DNA of 64,000 nt from Agriotes lineatus (lineage: Eukaryota > Arthropoda > Insecta > Coleoptera > Elateridae). This document shows positions 1-10,013 of the stretch, in pieces; position 1 is the stretch's first letter, and each line of letters opens with the position of its first letter. A program made the position numbers and the translations under genes. The stretch covers positions 104,241-168,240 of the forward strand of contig CALNHX010002772.1 of the NCBI GenBank assembly GCA_940337035.1, in the 5' to 3' direction. The notes beneath the pieces were generated by a model. That model saw nothing but the letters and a program-made list of their open reading frames with translations, was not told the DNA's origin and searched no databases.

Positions 1-865
1 CAATTTATAAAATTATTTTGCTCTTGCTCTATGGACTGTTAAATCTGCCGATTTTTTATCTTACAGTTGCTTTAGTTGCCCAGGACGTTTCAGTTTGGCA
101 GAAACCACAAACATCAGTGGCACAGGAGCCAAGACCAGTATTAAAATTCTTATTGAATATGCGAGAAAGGTAGTTGTAGTTAACCTTTAATCGCTCTTGA
201 GAAAACTGATTATACAGTTTTCACAGAGAAGCGATACTGTGTTCTGAAGAAGTGGATTCTCTTGGATTTGCACCTACCATAATGTCTTTCCTGACCTTTT
301 AGTGCTCTTATATTTTTTTACATTCAGAGGTTTTCCCAAATTCTTAACTGATTTCCTATCTCCTCGCCGGCGTTTTTCAAATCCAGCTCCAGATGTTAAG
401 TTCTTTGAAATAGTGAGCAACTTTCTTTGGGATTAAGACAACACAGTCGTAAACATTTTTTTGTACACATATTTCAAATTTCGATCACTTAACCTAAGGT
501 GCAACAGAATAATAGACAACATTTAATCACAATAAACAATATAATTGTTATGAGGTTTACCTCACACTTTACTGTAAAGTCGTGTGACAGTACATTTTAC
601 TTTCTAAATCTTTTCCTGTAAGGTTTATCAACCGATAGTAAGCAAAATATCAGACTGTCTTGATGCTTTTTATTTTTATATTTAAAAAAAAACTTACTCC
701 GGCAAAATTTCCCATCAGTTTTGGTGATTTCATCACATTCACTATTTTTTATTCTTATGTGTACATTTCATTGCAAAGTTAGTTAATTCTGTATCCAAGT
801 CAGAATACCTAAAACATAAATTTTAACGAGGATATCAGAAAGACGTGCAACGTACAAGACGTTGT
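1..865. other. unannotated AT-rich stretch
   Basis: No coding similarity, element terminus or tandem repeat recognised. It lies left of the mariner end. Confidence 0.4.
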
Positions 866-867
866 TA

Positions 868-894
868 CGAGGGTAAATTGAAAAGTCTCCGGCC
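868..894 (-). repeat. mariner terminal inverted repeat, transposase 3' side
   Basis: The sequence from 868 starts CGAGGGTAAATTGAAAAG directly after a TA dinucleotide (866-867), the usual mariner target. It resembles TIRs of irritans/mauritiana-type mariners and lies about 40 bp beyond the transposase stop, as expected. I found no matching inverted copy beyond 2076, so the other end is lost or very diverged. Confidence 0.7.
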
Positions 895-933
895 TAGACA
901 AGAAAACAAAAGAAAGTCATGTAAACAGTAATT

Positions 934-2076
934 TTATTTTTCAACGTAATCCCCGTCAAGTTCAATGCACTTGGTCCACCTATATTCAAGTGCTCTTATT
1001 CCATCCCTATAAGCCCTTTCATCCAACTGGTCAAAATAGACATTTGTGGCAGCAATCACATCTTCATCGGACTCGTACTTCTTTCCAGCATGAAATTTTT
1101 TCAAGTTTGGAAATAAACTAAAATCTGAGGGGGCTAAGTCCGGCGAGTAGGGGGCATGGGGTACCAATTCAAACCGCAATTCATTAATTTTTGCCATGGC
1201 AATAACTGACTTGTGACAGGGGGCATTATCCTGGTGATACAGAATTTTTTTCTTTGCTAACCCGGGTCGTTTTTCTTGAATTTTCTCTTTTAGCTGGTCA
1301 AGTAGGGTAGCATAGTATGCCCCGTTGATAGTTTTACCTTTTTTAAGGTAATACACAAAAATAATACCCTTGGCATCCCAAAACTCTGAAGCCAAAACTT
1401 TTCCGGCCGACGGAACTGTTTTGGCCTTTTTCGGAGCAGGTTCTCCTTTGGCAGTCCGTTGCTTCGATTGCTGCTTTGTTTCTGGTGTATAGTGGTGAAT
1501 CCATGTCTCATCCATTGTAATAAATCGTCTTAAAAAATCGACTGGATTGCGTTTAAACAAGTCCAAACACTCCTCCGAAACTGTTTTGCGTGTCAGCTTT
1601 TGCTCCAGTGTGAGCAGTCGCGGCACCCATTGCGCAGACAACTTTCTCATCCCCAAAACTTCGGTTAGGATATAATATGTCCGCTCTGTTGAAATGCCTA
1701 TAGTATCTGCTATCTTCATCAACTTCAATCGCCGGTCATTCAAGACAATTTTATGAACTTTTTCGGTCATTTCTGTTGTGGTGGCTGTTTTTGGTCTTCC
1801 TGAACGCGGTGAATCTTCTGTACTCCTGCGACCACGTTTAAAGTCCGCAACCCAAGTTTTAACTGTGGTGTATGAAGGGGAAGATTCGCGTAATGTGCCG
1901 TCTAGTTCAGCTTTTATTTCTTTTGGGGCTAAACCCTTAATATGAAAATATTTAATAACGAAAAGATGGAGGGATAGCTGGACCTCCAGATTCCAAGAAT
2001 AACGACAAAATGATTGGAACAAACAGGTCCTGGACCTAGAATGGAGAATAAATTTTACACCAACATAACACTTCAA
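934..2076 (-). CDS. mariner (Tc1/mariner, DD34D) transposase lacking an ATG start
   Basis: Cut-and-paste transposase that binds its TIRs and inserts at TA. The frame is open throughout with no stop. Helix-turn-helix signatures come first (GLAPKEIKAELDG, then SGRPKTATTTE), followed by WVPRLLT, the first catalytic D in MDETWIHHYTPETKQQ, the second in HQDNAPCH, and SPDLAPSDFSLFP with the third D 34 residues after the second. Counted from about EVQLSLH, the length is near the family's ~345 residues. The frame opens with a TTG, and the first in-frame ATG is well inside the protein, so the true start has been lost or the left part (2010-2076) is foreign. The catalytic triad is intact, but the copy looks immobile because one TIR is missing. 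Confidence 0.9.
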   Translation of the reverse strand: MKCYVGVKFILHSRSRTCLFQSFCRYSWNLEVQLSLHLFVIKYFHIKGLAPKEIKAELDGTLRESSPSYTTVKTWVADFKRGRRSTEDSPRSGRPKTATTTEMTEKVHKIVLNDRRLKLMKIADTIGISTERTYYILTEVLGMRKLSAQWVPRLLTLEQKLTRKTVSEECLDLFKRNPVDFLRRFITMDETWIHHYTPETKQQSKQRTAKGEPAPKKAKTVPSAGKVLASEFWDAKGIIFVYYLKKGKTINGAYYATLLDQLKEKIQEKRPGLAKKKILYHQDNAPCHKSVIAMAKINELRFELVPHAPYSPDLAPSDFSLFPNLKKFHAGKKYESDEDVIAATNVYFDQLDERAYRDGIRALEYRWTKCIELDGDYVEK

Positions 2077-2639
2077 AATTTAATCAAACACACTTGATTT
2101 TCTTCGTTCTTTCTCTGGAAGTAACATTTTTCGCCTTTTTTCTACTGCCTGTCTCTGTTTTATTCTAAAACACGTTTTGTTACATATGATATGTGGGCAT
2201 TGTTCTATAGTAAAAAGTAAAAAATAATAAGCACACGTTCAAAAATAGTTTTGTCAGGTTTATCTTCGATTAATTAAAAACACATTAGTAAAATGTATAG
2301 TAACTGTTCGAAGTGCTCTCCTATTTCACCTGTAACAATTTTGACAATTGTAAGTAAAATAAACATAATGAAAATAAAATACCAACCTACTAAATGTAAA
2401 CGTTTTAGAACACATTGCTGTCTTTAATTCCTTGATTAAGGATATCTTTGAAAAATGAATTTAGGACATACGTTTATTAGGTTTTTTCTTATTGTGTCCT
2501 GCATAATAACACCCTTATATTTATTCTGTGCAATTTTGAAACACCCTGTAAAAAATTTTATGACTGTTCTGATTTACATTTTGCGTTATCACTTTGTTGA
2601 TTGTCTTCTGATATATTGTTACGTTTAGATAGCATTCCT
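2077..2639. other. unannotated AT-rich stretch
   Basis: Nothing recognised. The expected second mariner TIR is not visible here. Confidence 0.4.
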
Positions 2640-2890
2640 ATTAGTTTCGCCGCTCTATTTTTCAATGTCGGTGGTGCAGGCTGGTTGAAGATTGTTGTCT
2701 CAGCCTGGGCAATTCTGGGAAGTGTTGTTTAATTATTAAATTTTAGAACTTAAAGGATCGCACACCGTCTTCATTGAGCTAGCGACCAGCAAGTGTGTTC
2801 AAGTAGTCACAAGTTTGTTTGTTTTCTTGAGAAAATAGCTAACGAATAGCTTTGTTATGGTAACAGTATCATCAGCTTTTTCCAAAAGCG
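2640..2890 (+). repeat. diverged copy of an LTR/leader-like sequence
   Basis: The part from about 2745 to 2875 (ACTTAAAGGATCGCAC..., CAAGTAGTCA, GAGAAAATAGCTAACG) aligns by eye, with many mismatches and small gaps, to about 30187-30312, where it follows a TGGCGCCC-type primer-binding-like sequence. I read both as remnants of one retroelement leader. Class is not certain. Confidence 0.4.
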
Positions 2891-4480
2891 TTTTCTGTAA
2901 TATCGTTCACAACAGTAGATATCGTGTATGTTGTGTTGTACAGTATCCTGAATTTCATCATTTTCATTTTCTGCTATCCATTCTTTATCCTGACACGTAA
3001 GACTGGCATTGTTACAACCCATGAGATTATTTATCCCCTCTTCAGTTGATAAACTTTGAGTTATGAGTACGTTACTTAAAACCTGGACTTTTTAAATTGG
3101 GAATTCTAAATTCTTTACTTGTAGAAGTTATTAACATTCCATTTTTGACTGCAATTAATACATTTATTAAAGCTCCATATGAATAGTTCATCCTTTTTAT
3201 TCCATTCTTGAATTTATTCTTTTCAATTTTGAGTCTTAAATACAATATTCTGCAAGAGACCATATTATTGACCATTCCATTGTGCTAATTATTGATAATC
3301 TATTATTTATATATCAATTCTGATGCTATAGCATAGAACATCGGTCAGTAATTGGTACAAGCAAACATTAATATCTGTATATTTCTATCAAAGAAAAAAA
3401 CAAATAGATGCATATACTGTTACCAAAAAAGAAAAAAATAGAGTAAAGTTATAAAGTGCATATTACTGGCTGGGGTGTCAATAATAGGCACAATATTACG
3501 AAATCACTGTATGTACCTTATACCGACACCCTCTCAAAAATTAATATTCTGTAAAATATTTACTTTGTATTATATTAATATTTAATTTAAACCTTTTTTA
3601 ATAATATCCGTAAATTTCATAATACCACTAGCAATTATAACAACCTTCCTTCCCTTTTAGCAAAAACACGTACGTGTAACCCACATCCCACACTGGTGGT
3701 CTTGTACAAGACCAAACATTAATTAATTTTGAAGTTATGTTTACAGCTAGTAAAGCAAAGTTTCCCCACTCGATGGATATAGCAGTCAATAAAGCTTTAA
3801 AAATAAAGGACCTTATTTTAAGTAAAAATATGCCAGCCTGGTCGGTATTTCGGATGTGGTCAGTAAATGGTACAATTACCTTATCTATGATAAGTAAGCC
3901 ACATATTACCATTCTAAGACATATTATTTTTTATTACAGTAATTTGTACTGTTGTGTAACTATACTACATGAACAATAAACATATATAGATTCTAAGGTG
4001 TAAACAATTATCGAACTGCATAAAGTAAAGAAAAGTTGTCAATTATTTTTCAAACTGGCAATATTGGTCCTAAATACTGCCGCAGTACCGACAATAAGAA
4101 GAACAGTAAACACAAAGTATAATGTGAACATACGCACCTTAACATTTTTTACAGTATTTTAGGCACAATGTGGGCACTTATAAGACTGAAAACGGTTTTT
4201 AGGTACATTCTGGGCGCTTGAAGATATCCTTGTAATTTTTAGTAAGTGCTACACAATCTTCATGAATGTATCGGTTACAAGCAATGCACAATCTCATATC
4301 GGCCTGACGATCTTGCTTATACAAAAAGCAGAACCAAGATTCAGAACTTTTTCATTTCTTGTTAGTTTTCACTTACATTTCCTACTTTTACCTTTGGTGA
4401 ACAGAATAAATCCTATGCTACTTCCTGGGCCTTGCTGTTAATTGCTGGTTTTCTTCGTAGAGGATACCTTAATTTCAAAA
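2891..4480. other. unannotated AT-rich stretch
   Basis: No recognised gene. A 94-codon open frame on the minus strand (3628-3912) has no motif I know and no supporting context, so it is not called. Confidence 0.4.
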
Positions 4481-4499
4481 GTTAAAATAGGCTCCTTAT

Positions 4500-5580
4500 T
4501 CAGGCCACAAAAATGCCAGGTTTAGGCACTAAAAACCTAAAGTAAGCAATTTAGGCTGCATGGCCTAAATTAGGCAAAGAATACTGTTTTGATTTTTTGA
4601 ACTTAAAACGATTTGCTAAAAATGTTGTAGGTATTAATTTTTATTAATTGTAAAGCTTAAACATTCAAATAGCAAATAATAGATGCTATGGAATAAGCAA
4701 AAAGTAAATGGTGGAAAAATAAAGTCTTACTTAGTCACGCTAACTAATAAAATAATGATAATTAGATAATATATAATATCGATATGGTAGTTGATGATAA
4801 TATAAGTACAATATTAAAAATACCGAGCATTTGCCTGACACACTAAATATTGCTCCAAATTTTCTGACAAAAATCCACTCGCTTCTCAGTAAACACATTT
4901 TGCAGCATCGAAAATGACCACACTACATCGCAAGATGTAATAGGTGCGTATTTGTACATGCTCCAGTTTATATCAACATTTTCTATTTCTGCTTCTTCAA
5001 TAAGTTCTTAAATTGGTGTACAGTCTCATATCCAGGAGTTTTAGAAAGTACATTCTTAAGTTTATCGCAAGCTGCACTGCTAATTAAATTATTAACATCT
5101 TCATTTTGCTGCCGAACTGTTTCGCAGACAAGATGAATCCCGATCGGGATTGTTGACAAATAACGGCATCGGCAGGGTGTGTTCAAAAACTTCGCTCGAG
5201 CGTTGTGGTCATGTAGAAACTCTTGTAGATTCACTCAAAATCATTCATAAACGCATTCCAACAAAAAAATACTTAAAAGCTCACGTTCATGGACTTTGTT
5301 TCGAAAATTCTTCATGCTTGGACAGGGCTTTGAGATAAAAAGAAATCACATCGCTGAAACAAAAAGCACTTTGATGAAAGTGGATAAAGTGTCTGAACCA
5401 CTAAAGTTCGAAAAACAACCAAAGCCTATTTTAGGCAGTACTTAGGCGTTTATTTAACATTTTAGGCATTTAGGCTCTAATACATATGCATTAAAAAATT
5501 TGTTTTTATATGAAACAAATTTCTGTCGTAGTCCCATACATGGGCCTAAAAAATGGCAATTAGGCAATTGCCCTAGTCCA
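4500..5580 (-). mobile_element. internally deleted hAT element with TAGGC subterminal motifs
   Basis: Two clusters of TAGGC/GCCTA flank a transposase remnant. The left cluster is at about 4500-4580 (tttaggcact, ggcctaaattaggc) and the right at about 5425-5575 (gcctattttaggcag, acttaggcg, tttaggcatttaggct, ggcctaaa, attaggcaat). Short iterated subterminal motifs of this kind are a known hAT feature and usually bind the transposase. Exact termini and the 8-bp target duplication were not resolved. Confidence 0.55.
4850..5400 (-). pseudogene. hAT transposase C-terminal remnant (DUF659/CGGBP1-like lineage)
   Basis: The minus-strand frame reads ACDKLKNVLSKTPGYETV and, after a short break, MYKYAPITSCDVVWSFSML near 4880-4975. 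The segment YKYAPITSCDVxxSFS matches the C-terminal dimerisation region of a hAT-like family abundant in insect genomes (usual form YAPITSCDVERSFS). The conserved E-R after CDV is replaced by V-W. The upstream part, 5240-5400, is broken by stops. Only the C-terminal quarter of a normal protein is present. The middle of a protein of the same family lies at 58975-59440. Family assignment is from memory of conserved motifs. Confidence 0.65.
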
Positions 5581-5918
5581 CGCTCTAGTAATTAGTAAAC
5601 CCACATCTTTGAACGAAGTATCTGGATCATCTTTTTCAGTGATCGACATCTCTATATTCATTTTTTTCTAAAATCATCATCACCGCTGTGTATAGAAGAT
5701 AGATTGTCAGATGAACTATCATAAACACTGAAATCTGACTAAGTCACTCCCAGAACAGGGTATTTTTGCCTGTGTTTTGTTTCTTTTAAGTGCACTTTCC
5801 TCTGAAATGGTTTCACTTGTGCTGGGACCGTTTTGATCAGATTGAGTATTTTTGTTATCAGCCGTGAAAGCGGAAGTGGATGCTATATTGCTCGCCTTGA
5901 TTTCCTGTCGTTTGATGC
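5581..5918. other. unannotated spacer
   Basis: No feature recognised between the hAT remnant and the ATT microsatellite. Confidence 0.4.
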
Positions 5919-5919
5919 A

Positions 5920-5937
5920 ATATTATTATTATTATTG
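5920..5937. repeat. ATT/TAA microsatellite at the 3' side of a LINE tail
   Basis: About six TAT/ATT repeats. They lie just beyond the 3' end of the endonuclease fragment on the minus strand and pair with the longer run at 6459-6494 on its other side. Confidence 0.7.
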
Positions 5938-6025
5938 TTATAAACTGACATGCAAATTCTCAACTAATGTTGGGGTTATAGCCCGTCCCGGATTCAAGAA
6001 TCAAAAGGAGTGGCTAATCATTGAT

Positions 6026-6457
6026 TCATGTATTGTCCAGTAAGAATTTCCTCACTATGTAGCATGCCCTAAGTAAGACTGCTTTCTGAATGTCGATAAA
6101 GGTGTTGGTGTGCAGTCCTAGACTTCTGAGGTTCTGTTCCATGGTTTTTGGAATAAGTCCGGTTGATGATACGATGATCGGTATTACATGAACCTTATCC
6201 AGTTGCCACATTTGCTGTATCTCCATGGCCAGCTCTGCGTATTTGACTTTTTCTCCCTATATTTGTCCTGCATGTTGTTATTGTTGGGTACAGCCACATC
6301 TATCAGGTATGCTGTTTTCGTTTCCTTGTTTACCAGTACAACATCAGGCCGATTCTTCGTCACCTGTCTATCAGTGATAATTGCCCGATCGTAGTAGAGT
6401 TTAAAGGAACGATTTTCAAGCACTGCGCTCGGTTGGTACTTGTAATAGGGAAAATAG

Positions 6458-6495
<38 letters not shown>

Positions 6496-6516
6496 GAATG
6501 TTTCACACCTGCACAA
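6026..6516 (-). pseudogene. non-LTR retrotransposon C-terminus with restriction-like endonuclease (R2/R4-type)
   Basis: Two overlapping minus-strand frames carry consecutive parts of one protein. The first (to 6184) contains YKYQPSAVLENRSFKLYYDR, then NRPDVVLVNKE followed by AYLIDVAVPN. The RPD...D pattern is the PD-(D/E)XK core of the restriction-like endonuclease found at the C-terminus of R2/R4/NeSL-type LINEs. The second (6226-6026) has VHVIPIIVSSTGLIPKTM and the terminal VRKFL. A frameshift near 6200 joins them. Reverse transcriptase is absent, so the copy is severely 5'-truncated. The product would have nicked target DNA to prime reverse transcription. It lies inside TAA/ATT repeats, which suits R4/Dong-like elements as I remember them. 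Confidence 0.75.
6459..6494. repeat. (TTA)n microsatellite
   Basis: Twelve uninterrupted TTA units. On the minus strand it is the 5' border of the truncated endonuclease fragment and is translated as a poly-isoleucine run, which shows that reading frame is not native upstream of 6450. Confidence 0.9.
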
Positions 6517-6661
6517 TGATTTTCTAAATTTTTAAAGGCTTTTCAATAACAAGAAGTCGCATTATTATCGGGAATTGATATTTTAGCATTTATTGCAATA
6601 TGGAAAGCGAGCTTCCATGAATCATTAACATATTATGTGTTGTATTTTTCATATATATATT

Positions 6662-6930
6662 TACATACGGATGGGGCCATAATTATATATAACAGCAATG
6701 AGATAACATGAATAACAAAATAGAATGCTTGGGTAAGAAAGAGATGGCCATACGAAAAAATTATTTTAGTAGGCACGTTTAGTTGACAAATGTCATAATT
6801 AAATCAAGCGTCAAGCCTTTTCGAATATTTGCTACTATGTTTATCTCTTTCTTACTCAAGCAATACGTGTTATCTTCTTGTTCATGTTATCTTATTGCTG
6901 TTATATATAATTGTAGCCCCATCGGTATAT
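6662..6930. repeat. long imperfect inverted repeat (fold-back)
   Basis: Left arm about 6668-6745 and right arm about 6843-6926 pair over roughly 75 nt with few mismatches and small gaps. Paired blocks include CCATAATTATATATAACAGC against its complement at 6900-6916, and GGTAAGAAAGAGAT against ATCTCTTTCTTACT. The unpaired loop is about 97 nt. It is either a MITE/fold-back transposon or a hairpin-forming transcript. No coding content. Confidence 0.75.
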
Positions 6931-7212
6931 ATGGCATAAATAATTTATGTTTTTTGTATAGCGAAATCATTTGTTTGAATTTCCATTTAATTAAAAGGTA
7001 TGATTTACACCAATATACGACAGAAAAAAAGTTTTAATTTTGATCATTAATCTCTTCGAGCCAATCGGAATCATCATCATCACCGTCCGCTGAGTCTAGA
7101 TCACTCGATGTTCGGTAGACCATTTCTGTAATATTTTAACAAATCTATTAGAAAAATATAACTTTGTTTTTATATTTATTGTTGAGTCTGCATACCTAAT
7201 TCACTGTGAGTT
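6931..7212. other. unannotated spacer
   Basis: Nothing recognised apart from AT-rich sequence. Confidence 0.35.
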
Positions 7213-7516
7213 TCATGATCTTTCTTCGTTTTCATTGGAATAATTATCATCGAGAAAATCACCAACCAATTCAGACATTTGATCTCCTTCAAACCAGACG
7301 AACGCATACTTGCCATCATTGATACACCAACCATGGTTTTCTGGTGATTTGTTTGTTGGCTGATGCAAATTTGCATAGCCAGATGCTGGTAATGTATGAA
7401 CTTCGCAGTAGTTGCTGTTGAAGTTCAGTAGAGCATAGTGCCAGGTTTGATACGTCGCAATTACGGATGCGTATCCTACCCTTATAATAAAGCAGAAAAT
7501 TCCCAAGGTCAAACAT
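7213..7516 (-). pseudogene. C-terminal fragment of a repeat-associated PIN/FEN-like protein family
   Basis: Two overlapping minus frames read LRSSYITSIW and then NHGWCINDGKYAFVWFEGDQ. The order R-x-x-Y, then G-W, then W-F-x-G-x-Q/P matches, from memory, the C-terminal end of a family of uncharacterised proteins in insect and cnidarian genomes that carry DTDVLVLL and GCDYxPxF motifs. A different part of such a protein lies at 11765-12330. A frameshift near 7340 separates the two blocks. Function is unknown. The nuclease relation is inference. Confidence 0.45.
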
Positions 7517-7800
7517 TTATGCGCGTGGTCTATGTGCAGTTACCATTTTGGGCGTGGTCTTGATATTAGCAGCGTTGCCAGACCTGGTACAATTCTACGA
7601 ATCTGGTACATTCTGAATCCGTTTCCTACAAAAGTACATTTTTGTAACGGGCATGCATGCAGACTGGCAACCCTGCATATTCTGACCCGAGTGGTGCCGA
7701 TCTGCCGATGCCATCGGTGACGTAACCGATCTTTGCCGTTTATGTTTGGAAGTGTGGTTAAAGTTTACATTTATTATTTTCACGGAAAGACCAAATTGAA
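7517..7800. other. unannotated spacer
   Basis: Somewhat GC-richer sequence with no recognised gene. Confidence 0.35.
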
Positions 7801-7815
7801 GGACGCACTTTTTCA

Positions 7816-8160
7816 TCGTATGTACTTCACACTTCATCTAAATTGCTGGCGAATGGCAGTAAGAAACAATATTACAACTGTCATCGCTCTGTAAACTTTT
7901 TGTGTGTTCTAGGCAAAGGTGTAACTTTTGAGCACATATTAAATGATATTCGTGATGCTGGCTTGACGAAAGAGGAATCACAACAAATCCTACTTTTATA
8001 GAAGAAAGACTTGCACAATATCGCAAGAGATTTTCGTATAGATTATAGTACAAAACGCCACCGTAACGATGCAATAAGCTTAAAATTGTGGGTTGAAGAT
8101 ATGAAAAATCTAGATGATGAGTATCTAGTATTGTTATATAAAGAACAAGGTGTTGGTTTT
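7816..8160 (+). pseudogene. ZSWIM/MULE-like protein N-terminal remnant
   Basis: One plus-strand frame reads SSKLLANGSKKQYYNCHRS, then HILNDIRDAGLTKEE, an in-frame TAG at 7999-8001, then KKDLHNIARDFRID and RHRNDAISLKLWVEDM. The block order (ANGSKKYYYRCHRSG, LTRKDLHNIARDF, KNDAxSVxLWVxDM) matches, from memory, the N-terminal part of ZSWIM3-like proteins that are probably MULE transposases. Roughly 60 residues expected between CHRS and HILNDIRD are missing. The DDE and SWIM parts are absent. The copy is dead and partial. Confidence 0.55.
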
Positions 8161-8324
8161 ATCCAAAAGGCCATCCATTATATTTTTTTCTTCAACAATT
8201 GTTGGTTTATTAAATTTTGATACGTCTTTAATTTGCTTCTATTTTGTTGTAACCAAATTGTAGCAACTGTTGAATTTGAAAAGACGTCATTATTATCAAA
8301 GCAAAATCGTTGATATCAAGAAGC
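8161..8324. other. short spacer
   Basis: Decayed tail of the ZSWIM-like frame. Nothing further recognised. Confidence 0.3.
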
Positions 8325-8985
8325 CCTATTGTATTCACCCCAAAAATTCTAAATTGAATTTTCAACAGATCTTCACTTGTTAGAGTCCCCTGAACCCAAA
8401 AAACGTGTATTTGTTCATTGGTCTGTCTGTCTGTGTGTCTGTCTGTCTGCGAACAGAATATCTCAAAAATGAAAAAAGGTATGGCGTTGAAACTTCATAT
8501 ATAAGTTTTGTGTACTATCTAAATGCGACAGCTATCTTTTGAAGAAAATCGCATAACCGGAAGTATGATGTTTACTCTTGTGTTTCAAAAACGGCTTCAA
8601 CGAGTTTTTTCAAACTTTACATTTTTATTACATTTTTAATGTGGATTGATTGAGATGAGTGATTTTCAAGTTGAATTTTAGAGGTATTCAACTGAAAAAT
8701 CACTTATCTCACATCAATACACACCGGTTATGCGATTTTCTTCAGAAGCTTGCTGTCGCATTTAGATAGTACAAAAAACTTATATATGAAGTTTCAACGC
8801 CATACCTCTTTTCGTTTATGAGTTATCCTGTTCACAGACAGACCGACGGACGGGCACACAGACCAATGAGCAAAAACATGTTTTTTGGGTTCAGGGGACT
8901 CTAAAACGTGAAGATCTGTTGAAAACCCAATTTCCGAATTTTTGGGGTGAATCCAATACTTTCTTTATCGTAAAAAGAAGTAAAA
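8325..8985. repeat. head-to-head pair of a dispersed repeat, forming a long inverted repeat
   Basis: The segment 8325-8640 is the reverse complement of 8650-8985 over most of its length: blocks around CGCATAACCGGAAGT / CCGGTTATGCGATTTTCTTC, the TCTG microsatellite and AGAGTCCCCTGAACCC / GGGTTCAGGGGACTCT. Both halves are copies of the same dispersed family found at 48362-49062 and 50626-51175. Each half keeps the family's 3' end on the outside and has lost its 5' end at the centre. No protein is encoded. Confidence 0.85.
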
Positions 8986-9576
8986 CCCGTCTGCAAAACT
9001 TAATAGTGTGTTATTTACTGAACGGTTAGTTGTATGTAAAAAAGCTATATAATCTTTTTTGTAGAGAATTTCCTAGCCTTCATTTTTTGTAATAACTAAA
9101 AAAGTCATACGACCCATAGAAAGCGAGATATTTGCGAAAAACTTATTTCTGTGACATTTGACCTTGAATAACTCAAAACGCAAGCGCGATATCGATGGGG
9201 ACTTGTGATACATTATTTGTAATGTCAAAATAAAGGTGTATGCAAAATTTCAGCTCACTTGGATTTTTTTGGCAGATGCTGCTGTTGTCCGTCTAATGTA
9301 ACCGGACTATCTTGCGATATTGTGCAAGTCAAAGTGTGAAAATTGCTGTTGATTTTGTTAATTCTGTTATTTTGTTATTGCTATTGTCTCTATTTTTGTG
9401 TGTGTTGTTAATTCTGTTTCGAAATGCGCCATACCACAATGTTGAGTACGCCTCCGATTTATTGAGTCGTTTAGCTTAAATAAGGTTAACGATTTAATGT
9501 CAATATGATAGATGTCAAAAGTGTTACCAATACAAAACTTGGAAATTACTAGATTCTAACATTAGTTCTGCCATCT
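8986..9576. other. unannotated stretch with a 21-bp inverted match
   Basis: No gene recognised. Positions 9310-9330 are an exact reverse complement of 8008-8028 (core TTGCACAATATCGCAAGA), which encodes the KDLHNIAR peptide of the neighbouring remnant. The 9050-9310 part resembles intergenic transposon sequence (for example TTTCAGCTCACTTGG) but could not be named. Confidence 0.4.
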
Positions 9577-10013
9577 ATGACCACTGGTTTGGATTCAAGT
9601 TGTAGTGACATCGCCATGGATATGCCATCTACGAGTGCTGGTCCAAGTTCAGATGACATCCCCATGGACATGCGAGCTATAGGTGTTGGTTCAATTTCCA
9701 GTGACATCGTAATAGGCACATATGATGAAGAAGTTTGTATTTTTGTGAATTATATGTTACAATTTTATGTACCTATTTTAATTATGGATTGCAGCTATGG
9801 TGTCACTGTAGGAAACCAGACGACGGCGAACAAATGGTAAAATGTTATGACATAAAATGTAGAATAAAATGGTACCATTCAGCATGCCTGCAATTACACA
9901 AAATTTTTTCGTTGACCGCAAAATCTTTTTTTGTGGTGAAAAATTTGATTAATACAACTAACCTCCATGCAAAATATAAAAACCTGAAAATCACAAAAGC
10001 AGTTAATTATTGA
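9577..10013 (+). CDS. small two-exon PHD-finger protein (possible gene or element fragment)
   Basis: Exon 1 (9577-9732) starts with ATG and encodes a low-complexity S/D/M-rich segment with the repeated pattern SxDIxMDM (SCSDIAMDMPS, SSDDIPMDMRA). A 62-nt GT-AG intron is inferred at 9733-9794, ending TTATGGATTGCAG. It is phase 0 and joins to LWCHCRKPDDGEQ, then MVKCYDIKCRIKWYHSACL in exon 2. This gives a PHD zinc-finger pattern (C-x-C, C-x4-C, W-Y-H-x2-C). The spliced product would be about 124 residues. The last Cys pair of a canonical PHD finger (W-x-C-x2-C) is not in frame, and FFCGEK appears in another frame, so the gene may be broken or have another exon. PHD fingers normally read histone tails, and some insect elements also carry them. 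Confidence 0.5.

Noticed and set aside
2077..2200. Second mariner TIR
   Set aside because: No sequence matching the reverse complement of the 868-894 repeat was found.
3628..3912. 94-codon minus frame as a gene
   Set aside because: No recognisable motif, AT-rich sequence, no splice or context support.
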